Part shown: positions 12,001 to 18,233 of the stretch, in pieces | Layout of the letters: each line of letters begins with the position of its first letter | Position numbering within the stretch: the stretch's first letter is position 1 | Source: a virus | Strand: one strand, 5' to 3' | Length of the DNA: 62,873 nucleotides | IMG/VR virus record: IMGVR_UViG_3300009154_000059 | Location: 1-62,873 of that record | The notes under the pieces: model-generated | What the model saw: the letters and a program-made list of their open reading frames with translations, nothing else | Told to the model about the DNA's origin: nothing | Database searches by the model: none | Made by a program: the position numbers and the translations under genes

Positions 12001-12359
12001 ACTCCTAGTTTTGCTAAACTATGACCCCATTGAGTCCAAGCAGATTGTTGTAATCCATATATATTTTCAAGGTCTACACCTCTTTCATACATGGGATAAC
12101 GTTTATTATCTAATAATTCTTTTCTAGAAACGGAACTAAAACTTAAATCATTTGAAGGTGCATTTTCTGATTGTAATCCTAATTCATCTAAATTAACTCC
12201 TGTTAATTGTTGTTTAGAATTATCATATAAATCCAACCCACCAAAAGAAGATAAATGTGTGTCTACTTCTGGTAAATTAGGAGTTTCTAAATAAAGATTT
12301 GGTTTTGGATTTGATCTATCTACAGATGCACCTAAAATTTCATCATCAAAAATTGGCAT
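1..12359 (-). CDS. giant virion RNA polymerase polyprotein, 3' end cut by window
   Basis: The frame is open from the ATG at 12359 to the left edge, at least 4,119 codons with no stop seen. At about residues 3251-3294 it has RIPTQ, then a stretch ending in AGSDFDIDKL. DFDID (residues 3290-3294, bases 2478-2492) is the metal-binding signature of the crAss-like phage virion RNA polymerase, a relative of two-barrel polymerases; the preceding RxPT resembles the cellular beta-prime pattern before its NADFDGD motif. Known biology: this enzyme is packaged, ejected with the DNA and transcribes early genes. The N-terminal ~900 residues have hydrophobic Gly/Ala-rich stretches (about residues 145-185), and a zincin-like segment lies near residue 1929. 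It is last in the block of cargo genes, consistent with a packaged polyprotein. Whether it is cut into separate proteins cannot be seen. Confidence 0.9.
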   Translation of the reverse strand, partial: MPIFDDEILGASVDRSNPKPNLYLETPNLPEVDTHLSSFGGLDLYDNSKQQLTGVNLDELGLQSENAPSNDLSFSSVSRKELLDNKRYPMYERGVDLENIYGLQQSAWTQWGHSLAKLGVNLVGTFAQSLTDIPNTISAIKNGDVSKLSGDPNGYEGTIDNWVKNFEDILPNYVSREEKAHPYLGIIPFAPGSANFWGESVIKNLGFMGGAILGSAVTDLAVGAVTGGIGEFPLIAEQIGKASLYLNKLAGGTNKVDKILELAQLAGKSEESLNRIQKLANLAAAQKVTTGLRYGMVTWGASQTESGTESRDGYRQVREELINSYKSSHYGEEPIGEDLQKIENYATDAMNVRFGVNMALLTVSNAVQFDNLFKSIVGANKGVEGSLSREIAESGKIGLKEGSLNEFEKKTPSSIYGKIWDVAKPVIPELFSEGVFEEGGQYAVERGTYDYYTRKYKNPDNKNNLENWNTLKEVTTSTLKGLHDQFNTTEGAENMIAGAITALLGHVGKNVYDRKTGEGVSKEINESINVLNRYGLTGILANKYDNTLNSLGIALEMKEAAKSGNVFKYKNLQHDAFFNFVYSRIPSNMHDVTIEQLNLLKELPKDEFEKTFGLELSQSNKSTVNEYVNSLISHANQIKEMHDSISSTFINPFKSVINPKTEDDFLINKGHDTFEEYKLNLIHSTSQINNWKERLSSIDLDLMKINPLINSEMLSKLTNEDQLKELSKTYEQEALRLLNTINDSSSYETKKSIKDEVKSLRTASEKINLELKSPTLAGKVDLFNYELNRNYATSKDTVNIGNIKQLLEYGTDINKITSAKQKTADFISFLSGEKGFKRFFEQEKELENNDIDERTVSNETETPVFKNKQKEKENVEEGREYISSFIKKAKVEKLEDSRYKITSSNGEVSYSNSKEEALKEAEDLDKENKNLEKIKVISINEDGTVKIQDINGDILNIPPDRLQGYSKVQTPEEKLAKFKETLDAQQREIELNTSVVPTISPEQIIKEGIESQGELKDADRLFISSTSPAEESITNPHVVRARVLFNNFRNLPNKLNIRALLITPKIVETLQLNGLIQSMYGREIDSDVNDIPDVNDVNKGFLAQLYIEVKGKEQYYINSKGERIGKVGEPVDINELVVETMPTTSLFYEESGQPRFRLQQQELAEKNQAGYKAFRENYFQKENPTAPYSFVVSKGRGIKNTVEGKRESNHIEGILATQEEIENTQGLITLNTTETISHNGELLKYPKGVPIIKNEDVLEFLNNRKFNDKEANSIYYVIKSIADEIITNSEKGKVVINKKLSSFLENIFYWKSKSDTISPNQIGIDTNKMTFNIGKNSYALSELESNKQELLNDIKEAYLSVNNKSLTQNFNEPFIEYTADKEGNITPIEWKNYQTYLLSSVNPDSSKRSTDNTPLTTSIAKPTEIKPYSFTGKYATLQLTLEFPNVETPIAKQETITPKEEASKIGDYIADGVTENTYTGVSSGPILFTLSKDGDIIVKESNNTETIDKVLENPKSVEVIKQILSTDTVGKQDVINFISQKIAAQIVELEKQQQETPTVEETKEPITDIDKKDNIEKQALLEKNVQDLKDKRNSLRGSDGVVPKENMAEWQQLGKDIKEAEAEATRGDNKGFIPIRTEQDGVLSGNDAIKAEKEIETIIQKILNKEITIDQAMNFIQYKYKLLANENIMLLQYIKDRTTDAPEIGNNKQSFAAWRKGGYDTELTTLENKKNPVTDIEAKKADIERRNTFTRATQMKVLPKGTPIFGGKTADGKTEFLDDELQFNNGDRITFFAEKERTGIYKDGKIVETGTNNPWGVVGILMDVKGYIKNQSKIDAELDALENKETPKPKTSLRNRASRTRLKANGEEGRMTDSDLETFKEWHAKNVPGIPYEVLENIITTHDGEKAWGVFEDGVAKFVKGGLRGTEYHEVFEGIWKDFLSEEEKNNILEEFRNKKGKFTDRASRKEYSYSDETITDNMVKERIADDFADYRLGKLPARTLGEYIRKFFKSIMDFFKSFVVKPSLKEELFKAIDAGRFKENVTDKLTPTGPEYRAVENLTEQQTHEYVQDMVGLTAGILFDEKDKGTLFSPQRITSEELFSQIKEEYDASGLSDVLSDKSWQELKEKTKDYLRTLGITFNEEDKVDINSEGANKNDYIPNPFSISDKSSFAIRFTLATMLEREPTNFDNLVSLDFPKEVLSSIGGFKLLNFSKTFATLLDKLSNTTKTSEAIDKLVELYKGDVNYISLFSRLGGDWKSGTISFNPSNFGKDDWRLFTQFIQVFTKQKPDALIQYNADGEYYTAPANLYNSIEQTKQNWIENMKALAQSDDSFIKYNQPTKTYRIDSDKLKNMPIKQPIDMINFLKEIGIDFPLDVYKSLKIEGRNNRESEREQFNKAVSTIKTYLGKNNDIMSVKGKVLDINSSLKKLAELYNKKTNPNQDSTYFGVEGQRVGAYTENNYISVFENEFNESEDLEELKQTRPELNDVFSTNSLVLKQGGNFFSKVGNRIKSLKTSYIQGTSNKDNNKGTVTAKLSLADRFTTEINQNLNGNYYVVINADKSTEWMSNLGNFISYKDLETTKGWNKIYDIFNGYLEDDILLALDADNRAHLANVGNKAKELRFFKDILRDKHLNKIDEMIEDGSTLEAIKEYITSNQTEINEDVKNYLTPISQVTKSILKENNKITELDGKFSFKTLDGNFEKTQNLDKNNLTEQELDNILNFTNINHVINNIEYHKIYFGDPYQFKIKGNQLDQTKRIPSFFSPRRTMIDSPEFNNFLNTQYNKAGEIKLSPKDPGYNTYDSYIPTITLKADVVVGSIAFNESVPKKIRDAYAKTEVADAAAWIIDSKYKELKLKDGYRWSDEAETWHQWQMAYTRQNMPGYEYTNSKLKEQDEKLLETPEPSYTLAILKPIATGSKYGSNNIDLILDKDSLFPIYYKMVQGTNLEKLYNKMFNENIGYAVMESGRKVGIEETNSLYNQDGSFNESPFINPIKVSWKSLGIQVDTDSTSSEGTMGSQLTKLASMDLYENGEPIGETPERKQVVKRAYDRNNRILNQLQQDKYNFLLTKLGVVDMGTNFQLEDGTLLSENLMYELMRRELSDNAKDTIKTDEEGNFILPFEASPSYTQIRSILFSFVNKALISPTVTGGGYIQAPVTMFEKNRALMQKTATGWQKISQDKYKTLSEEEKKSVVITDDTLKFYTKENPYCEILLPFWVKEKLLSSSKFKTEEELLAYLNSTDGGKILNGIGFRIPTQALSSAEVFKVKGFLPAFMGKTVIVPAEITTKAGSDFDIDKLNLYLKSIYIDKTGLPKLVKYYDSEETTKEFYSKVFDETLAVKQFKKAELLEAVDTLIYGLEDNKNLLNKYGEYIKSIQNDYETPYEFRDAIERKLETLSDENIQAELKKDFVNKMYSKALENEYFDSLQELLQLPENFEKLISPVDDAGLKDISDRLDVLRGTDESKIKNRILDKNYMTTLRHAFVTGKRWIGIAAVNITNLSLRQKSNIYLDTSKFENLSARDKEILGNGSIILTHNKDSEGRVSISGSKTADGKQLISQRLSGYATAFVDVAKDPFILKVIKSDLVVSTFMFLESIGAGETGIMFLNQPIIEEYLKMLDSQNSKNLFNKKSIEFIKNTFPTTTEFLSKGVINVNSLEDNISKYSENKLSESENAEQQLILDEFLKYAKMAENLFNFTQATNYDTTQFSSVDLFTRKQWRTQNAINNNIFSSVKKVMDTTFIGEKENLLSKSASAIGSIMKLDSTPFRYYLNSVLGQYGNKQFLSNDSFETIANKLRSSFLDYIIQTKSGVNDRVKELLVSSADSVVSKLERAKQRFPSIEILKHLQPVTSNIEGGAKSIRLDVNKKTAYDENFYTGMMRELRDYNPEMRGLYKDIVALTLLQGNYQSAISIKNIIPIEDYSNIVSPIIEQLVTDKTLDPFLEGMFQRNNFKDEDIMPTFTPRFFDSSTRSSEDIPVPIAIDSLGNEIYAYNSPNFANLKSIGIQSKDRRILLLDPKYNSYNIEDEYLKISKVIYNEFAGDYINMQTGQSVTKSEFAQRKSKGDNSLYDVYGYKKVFLPYPDEKGNKIPLTNEKGAHVYKQINLYGDGYRASEYYTDFRPSV

Positions 12360-12370
12360 AAAGGTTTTAT

Positions 12371-15073
12371 TTATTTTATTTGACTAACTGTTTTTGTTCC
12401 TATATTTTGTAAAGCAACTTTTATTCCTGCTTCATTTATCCATTCATTTGTATCTGCATATTTCCAAGAATTACCATCATATCTATAAAGCCTCAAACAA
12501 TAAGTATCATTAGCAGAGTTTCCATCATTAGATGGATGTCCTATAATATTAATTCTAACATTATCTTGAAATTGTGTATTTCTTAATCCAGGAATATCAT
12601 TTCCAGAGAAAAAAGCTTTAACTGCTTCTGCTCCTCTATCTGTTCTATTAGTTGGTCCAGAACATTTGTCAGCAGAAGTTCTAATTTTTGTTAAAGCATC
12701 ATCTAAAATATTCTTTTTAACATAATTAGGAAATGCCTCATTTAACATTGATGCAGGTATTTTAATTACCTGTTGACTGTCTTTTTTATCATTTGTAATA
12801 TATAATTCTCCAGAACCATCACTATATTTATTTCTTAATGTAAATGTAGTACCTGGTGTAGAAAGTAATTTATTTAAAGTTTCTATATTTCCTTGAGAAG
12901 ATTTTTGAGTATCAGGTCCTCCTAATTCTAGTTGATTAGACTTTGCTAAACTTAATATTTGTCTAACCATTTCAGTATCATGGTAAGAGGGATCATTTGC
13001 AGATGCATTTGGTTTATAAGTCAAACCTCTTTCTTTGTATTGTCTTTCAGGAGATAATTTATTAACTATTTCAGAAGTTTTTTCTTCAATTTTCTTAGAA
13101 GCTTCTTTTGCTTTTGGAGCTACCATTGAATAAATTTCATTTGCTCTATTTATAGCTACCTTTGCATTGAGAGAAATTTTTTGACCAAAATAATCATTTA
13201 CAAATGCTCTTGCTATGCCTTCTTTTGAAGTGCCTTTATATTTATTTATAAAATCATCAAATGGTGATGTTTTACTAAATTTATCAAAAGATTGTGGTAC
13301 AGGTACAACCCCACCTACAGAAGGTAAAGCTGTACTTATTTGTTTACTTAAACTATTTCCAAATTCGTTTTTCATAGTATAAAGATCTTCTGCAGTAACT
13401 AACTCTTTAGTTCCTGATGCATCTAAAACTCCTTTTAATTTTCCTATATATTGTTTTACTTCTTTATTAGCTTGTAAAATTTCTTTATCAGAATTAACAG
13501 AGTTTAATATTCCTTTTTGAGTATCAATTCTTCTTTCTAAATCTAATCTATTTCTTAAATATTCTTTTGTGTTTTTATCTGTATTTTTAGATTCTAAAAT
13601 AGAAGGATTAACTAAAAATTTATTATATAAACCATTATAATACTTATCTATTGCTTTACCTCCTTGATTAATTATTTCTTGAGGTACAACAGAATGTAAA
13701 TACTTTTCATCTAATTTTTGTTTTTCTCCTGGAGTTATTAATTCTCCATTTTTACTATACTCTCCTTCTAAAGAATTTAAATTTTTATTTATATTATCTA
13801 AAGTTAAAGGATTAACTTCTGTTGATATAGCACCAGATACTGTTAATTTTGGTGTTGTATTTTTATTAGGATCTTTTAAATCTAATTCTCTTTCTTTTTG
13901 AAAATAAGAAAGTTGAAATTCTTTAGCATCTTGATTTAATTTATCATATTTAAATTGTAGTTCTTTAGACTTATCTATTTCTTGTTGATAAGGATTTTCT
14001 TTTAATGTTTTTTTAATATCTTCATAAGCTAAGTCTTTAGATAGATTATCCAAAGTTTGGTGTGTATAAAGTTGAAATTTTAAACTATCTAAATCAGATA
14101 CACTATTAAGTTGTTCTAATTCTTTATATTTTAATTTTTCTATTTCCCCACTTTTTAAATAATCATTAGCATCTTTTACAGATGCAGATAACCTAGCTAT
14201 TTCTGATTTGGTTAAATTTTTATTTGTAGCAATTTCTAGAGCCACATCATTTATTTTATTTTGAGTATTTTTAATAGTGGATTCATATTTATTATTAATA
14301 TCATTAATAAAATCATCTCTTGTTTTATCTTTAAAGTGATAAGCACTACTTATTCTTAATTGTTGAATATCTTTTTCATCTAAAGAATCTTTAAAAGTAG
14401 AAAATAATTTAGAAGCTGACTTTCCTTTTGTATTTAACTCAAGCATAGCTTGATCTACAATAGGGTTTCCATTAGCATCTCTTTGTAATTCCATTGAATT
14501 TCCTATTCTTTTATAAGGAATATCAATAGTATTATCGTACTCATGTATTTTATCTGCAATATCTCTTAATTTTTTATTGATATCTGTATATTCTACATAT
14601 TGACCATTAAAAGATGCTTTTAAATTTTTATCATTTGCATAATTATGTACTTGTTGAGAATAAAACCAATCATTATCTGGAGAAGATTTTCCATCTTTCT
14701 TTGCTGCTTCCATATCAGCAAATCCTTTTTTTACTTTAGCTGTAGAACTAACAGCATTTAATACATTTTGATCTTTAGCTAATTGATTAGTCATTCCATT
14801 AACAGAATTGACTAATTGAAAATCAGAAAAATCTCCTGCTCCCACCCATTTTAAATTATTACCAAGTTCATTAAGTTTAGATTGTAAATATTGTTTATCT
14901 ACATCTCTATATACATCTAGTCCTGCTACATTGTCTATTGTAGATTGTATTCTTTGAATCCCTTGTTCATATTGTTGTTGTTTAGCCATTCCAACTTTGA
15001 GAGCTAAATCATTGTTTATCTCTGGAATGTACTGTGAGAATTGTATTGGGGAATTTTCGGAAAATCCAGCCAT
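12371..15073 (-). CDS. crAss-like virion cargo protein (900 aa)
   Basis: A 900-residue, largely helical, Lys/Asn/Gln-rich protein without signal peptide or membrane segment. Long coiled-coil-like stretches cover roughly residues 250-560. It lies immediately upstream of the RNA polymerase polyprotein with only 11 bases between them, and an 85-base gap with a host-type promoter box precedes it. In crAss-like phages the genes between the large tail protein and the polymerase encode internal cargo proteins ejected with the DNA, so this role is inferred from position and size. No enzymatic motif was recognised. The C-terminal ~100 residues contain two Cys and look like a compact domain. Confidence 0.72.
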   Translation of the reverse strand: MAGFSENSPIQFSQYIPEINNDLALKVGMAKQQQYEQGIQRIQSTIDNVAGLDVYRDVDKQYLQSKLNELGNNLKWVGAGDFSDFQLVNSVNGMTNQLAKDQNVLNAVSSTAKVKKGFADMEAAKKDGKSSPDNDWFYSQQVHNYANDKNLKASFNGQYVEYTDINKKLRDIADKIHEYDNTIDIPYKRIGNSMELQRDANGNPIVDQAMLELNTKGKSASKLFSTFKDSLDEKDIQQLRISSAYHFKDKTRDDFINDINNKYESTIKNTQNKINDVALEIATNKNLTKSEIARLSASVKDANDYLKSGEIEKLKYKELEQLNSVSDLDSLKFQLYTHQTLDNLSKDLAYEDIKKTLKENPYQQEIDKSKELQFKYDKLNQDAKEFQLSYFQKERELDLKDPNKNTTPKLTVSGAISTEVNPLTLDNINKNLNSLEGEYSKNGELITPGEKQKLDEKYLHSVVPQEIINQGGKAIDKYYNGLYNKFLVNPSILESKNTDKNTKEYLRNRLDLERRIDTQKGILNSVNSDKEILQANKEVKQYIGKLKGVLDASGTKELVTAEDLYTMKNEFGNSLSKQISTALPSVGGVVPVPQSFDKFSKTSPFDDFINKYKGTSKEGIARAFVNDYFGQKISLNAKVAINRANEIYSMVAPKAKEASKKIEEKTSEIVNKLSPERQYKERGLTYKPNASANDPSYHDTEMVRQILSLAKSNQLELGGPDTQKSSQGNIETLNKLLSTPGTTFTLRNKYSDGSGELYITNDKKDSQQVIKIPASMLNEAFPNYVKKNILDDALTKIRTSADKCSGPTNRTDRGAEAVKAFFSGNDIPGLRNTQFQDNVRINIIGHPSNDGNSANDTYCLRLYRYDGNSWKYADTNEWINEAGIKVALQNIGTKTVSQIK

Positions 15074-15096
15074 TGTAAGTTATTTTAATAGGTTAG

Positions 15097-15104
15097 CAAA
15101 TATA
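15097..15104 (-). promoter_or_regulatory. putative host-type -7 box for cargo gene
   Basis: The minus strand reads TATATTTG, an exact TAnnTTTG match, 23 bases before the cargo-gene ATG at 15073. It sits in an 85-base gap, unusual in this tightly packed block. No clear TTG is present at the expected -33 distance, so it is a candidate only. Confidence 0.4.
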
Positions 15105-15158
15105 ACACAAATTGTTATAAGTATAAAGTTTTTAAATGATTGACAATAATTAATGTAA

Positions 15159-18100
15159 TTAGAAAGTTTTAAATGCTTTAACAATATTTCCATTTACATT
15201 TTTCTTTTTAATTGTTTTTCCTTCTTGAGATTCTTCTTTTTTCTTTTTCATTCCTTCAACTGTACCATCTTCATTATAATAATATTTAAATCCTTCTGGA
15301 GCTTGTTGTTTTTTAGAAGTATTAGAAGCCATTTTTCCAGTTACATCAAAGTCTACATATCTAGGGAGTTTAATAACTCTACCATCAGGACCAAATGTAA
15401 AATCTGGATGAAGAGCCATTCCCATGTTATAATCCATATTCTCTCTTTCATTTTGAGCTTCTTTTGCTCCCATAGATTGTAAAGCATATATTTTATCTCT
15501 TTCTGTATTAGCATCAGCCATAGATTTAAGTTTAGCTGCTTCAAAGTTATTAGCAACATTTCTAACATTAGCATCATTGAAAGAGTTAATGTTTCTATTA
15601 TATACTCCTTGATACCCTTGTTGATTAATGTTATATTCTTTACTACTCACTTGCCCTAATATATCAGCCATTTGAGCAGCAATAGCAGCTTGAGCAGCAG
15701 GGTTATTTCCTGCCATTTTAGAAGCTTGTCTTCCTTGAGAAAGAATAGCATTTCTTTCTGCATCTGCTGAATACTTATATGGAGTTTCTTGCATAGGATT
15801 TATTTTCCCTACAGTAGGAGAATAAGGTTGAGAGTTTAAAGCCATTATTTCTCCTGTTAGTTGTGTAGGAGAAAGCCCTTTATGATAAGCTGGTTGAAAC
15901 CCTCTTATAAGATTAGTAGCTAAAGATTCCCAAGGGAATTTTTGTTTAACAGGTATTTGCTCTAGCTCTGTATTATCTACTGGTTTTGCTGCAGGGGTAG
16001 CAGGTTTATTTTCTGCAGAAGTATTATATATATCATTTATCTTTGCCCAATATTGTTCTGTTCTTGGTCCAAAATAACCTTCCTCATTACTTCCTAATAT
16101 TTTAGTTGTATTTTCTCCTTTTTCTAATTCTTCTGGAGTTAATCCTAATTTTTTACCTTGATCTGTTATACCTCTATTTTTTCCTTCTTTTTGAATTATA
16201 CTAACAGCTTCTTTTGGAAAATATTGATGGAATTTTTTTTGAAACTCTTTAACATCATTTCCTTTTCCTTGTGCTTTGGCTTTTATATATTCATTCATTA
16301 ATTCTTGATATTGTTCTTTAGTTAACTTAGAACCATCAGCACCTCCACCCTCTGCTGCTTTTTTTATTGTTTTACCATTCTTAGCATTTTTAGGAAGTTC
16401 TCCTTTAGCTAATGTATGGCTTATCTCTCCATTCTTTGCAAACTTTTCTTGAGAGACTTCTTTTCCTAATAGATTGGAAAGATAGTCTGTTGTTTGGTGT
16501 ATATGGTCTTGATATGCTGCTAGTTTTTCTTTGTCTTCTGCTAGTGCTTTTAGTTTCATTGTGAGTCCTAAATGTTGTGCTTCTTTTGTTTTATCTGAAA
16601 GTGCTCCAAATACTGTATTAGAGTTAGGAGTTGTAGAAACTATTTTTTCTAACTCTTTTGTATATTTTTGTTCTTTAGGAACAATAGTTTTATTAACAAT
16701 ATTTTTTACTTTTTGATTAGCATATTCTTCTGGTAAATCAAATGATTTTAATAAATCTTTATTTGTATTAAGATTACCATATACAACTGCACCATCTTGT
16801 GTTACAGAAATAGGTTCTTGTTTTTCTATCTCTACATCTGCTTCTGGAGAATAACCACCATCTTGCATTACAGAAAGACCTATTCCTGTTCTTCCTTGAT
16901 GGTCTTTTTCAAAATGAGAATTACCATATGCATTATATGTTAATCCTTTTCCTGGAGAGAAAGGATTATAAGAAACTGGTTCTACTTCTCCTCCCCAATG
17001 AGTTTGTAGCTCTCCTCCTGTTTGATAAGTTTTTAAACCTGATTCTGATACTGGTGTATATTCTAAATCTTTTAAATGTCCTCCTGATCTATAACTAGGC
17101 ATATCTTCATGTGCATAATCATAATAGTCTTTAGCTGTATGGTCTCCAAATTTAGTTATTAATTGAGGAGTCCAATCATTAGATACATATCCTCCATCTT
17201 TCATATAACTATTATTTTGTTCTTGTATTTGTTTTCCCATAGAGTTTTGAAATATTCTATTTTGTTTTCCTTTTAAACTTCTACTAAGTCTATTAATATC
17301 TCCTGCATTACCAAATGCTTGATCTGCTGCCCCTCCTATAAAACCTGTTATTGGTTTTACAAATGTACTAGAACCTGGTACAATAAAATCTGAAAACTGT
17401 CCTGCAAACTCTCCAGCTTGATAACCTGCATTATTATTATATGCACTTCCTATAGCTGTATTACCTATATTAGCTAAAGGAGAAGCCACTGAAGAAAATC
17501 CTCCCCCATCTTGATAAGTTTTTATATTATCTGTAGAGCCAAAAGGCACATATCCTTGGTCTGAATATATATCATACATAGGACCAAAGTTATTTATTCC
17601 ATCTTGAGCTATTGGAATATATGCTCCATCTTTTGCTGCTCTTAGTATATCATATCCTGTTCCTTGAGAAGGAAATACAGAGTTAGTAGAAATAACATTA
17701 TCAAATCTTTCTTTTCTTCTTTTCTTATCTACATCTGTAGATTGACTTAGCATCTCTTGTACTCCTGCTATTCTATCTTGTTGTTGGAGTTTTTTCTTTT
17801 GTTGTTTTTCTGAATCAAAAGCATTTACAAGAGAAGGAATTTGATTAATAGCCCCAGCTAACATAGCAGGATTAAAACTGGAAGAAGAGCCAGAACCTAT
17901 TGGTGTTTCTCCTATAGTTTGTTGATTTTGACTTATAGTAAAATTAGAATCAAAATTATTATTATAAGTGGGTAACCCAGACTCTAAAGTAGGATTATAA
18001 ATAGGTTCATTAATATTTGCTCCAGGAATAGTTAATAATGCATTATCAGGACCATATTGAGGAGTTTGTAATATATTAGGTATACCTACACCACTCTGAG

Positions 18101-18221
18101 CTTTTTTAATTAATTTTTTAGCTTCAGGGTGAGCAGAGAAGAATTCTTTTTCTGTTTTATATTTTTTGTAAAAAGCAGCTTCTGATTTAACTCCTGCAAT
18201 TTTAAGAAATTGATCTTTCAT
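15159..18221 (-). CDS. crAss-like virion cargo protein with GG repeats (1020 aa)
   Basis: A 1,020-residue protein that starts MKDQFLKIAGV and has a short helical N-terminus (to about residue 45). A long low-complexity region follows with recurring (D/S/T)GG elements, often after Tyr-Gln or Met-Lys: residues about 238-240, 342-344, 379-381, 401-403 and further on. Gly/Ala-rich segments around 244-300 could interact with membranes. The C-terminal third (about 820-960) is Ala/Gln/Asn-rich and helical, and the tail is strongly basic (KKKK, TIKKK). It is the middle of three cargo genes between the tail proteins and the polymerase. By analogy with crAss-like virions it is probably packaged and ejected; no enzyme motif was found. 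The same GG elements occur in the next gene upstream. Confidence 0.7.
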   Translation of the reverse strand: MKDQFLKIAGVKSEAAFYKKYKTEKEFFSAHPEAKKLIKKAQSGVGIPNILQTPQYGPDNALLTIPGANINEPIYNPTLESGLPTYNNNFDSNFTISQNQQTIGETPIGSGSSSSFNPAMLAGAINQIPSLVNAFDSEKQQKKKLQQQDRIAGVQEMLSQSTDVDKKRRKERFDNVISTNSVFPSQGTGYDILRAAKDGAYIPIAQDGINNFGPMYDIYSDQGYVPFGSTDNIKTYQDGGGFSSVASPLANIGNTAIGSAYNNNAGYQAGEFAGQFSDFIVPGSSTFVKPITGFIGGAADQAFGNAGDINRLSRSLKGKQNRIFQNSMGKQIQEQNNSYMKDGGYVSNDWTPQLITKFGDHTAKDYYDYAHEDMPSYRSGGHLKDLEYTPVSESGLKTYQTGGELQTHWGGEVEPVSYNPFSPGKGLTYNAYGNSHFEKDHQGRTGIGLSVMQDGGYSPEADVEIEKQEPISVTQDGAVVYGNLNTNKDLLKSFDLPEEYANQKVKNIVNKTIVPKEQKYTKELEKIVSTTPNSNTVFGALSDKTKEAQHLGLTMKLKALAEDKEKLAAYQDHIHQTTDYLSNLLGKEVSQEKFAKNGEISHTLAKGELPKNAKNGKTIKKAAEGGGADGSKLTKEQYQELMNEYIKAKAQGKGNDVKEFQKKFHQYFPKEAVSIIQKEGKNRGITDQGKKLGLTPEELEKGENTTKILGSNEEGYFGPRTEQYWAKINDIYNTSAENKPATPAAKPVDNTELEQIPVKQKFPWESLATNLIRGFQPAYHKGLSPTQLTGEIMALNSQPYSPTVGKINPMQETPYKYSADAERNAILSQGRQASKMAGNNPAAQAAIAAQMADILGQVSSKEYNINQQGYQGVYNRNINSFNDANVRNVANNFEAAKLKSMADANTERDKIYALQSMGAKEAQNERENMDYNMGMALHPDFTFGPDGRVIKLPRYVDFDVTGKMASNTSKKQQAPEGFKYYYNEDGTVEGMKKKKEESQEGKTIKKKNVNGNIVKAFKTF

Positions 18222-18233
18222 TGTTATAATTTT

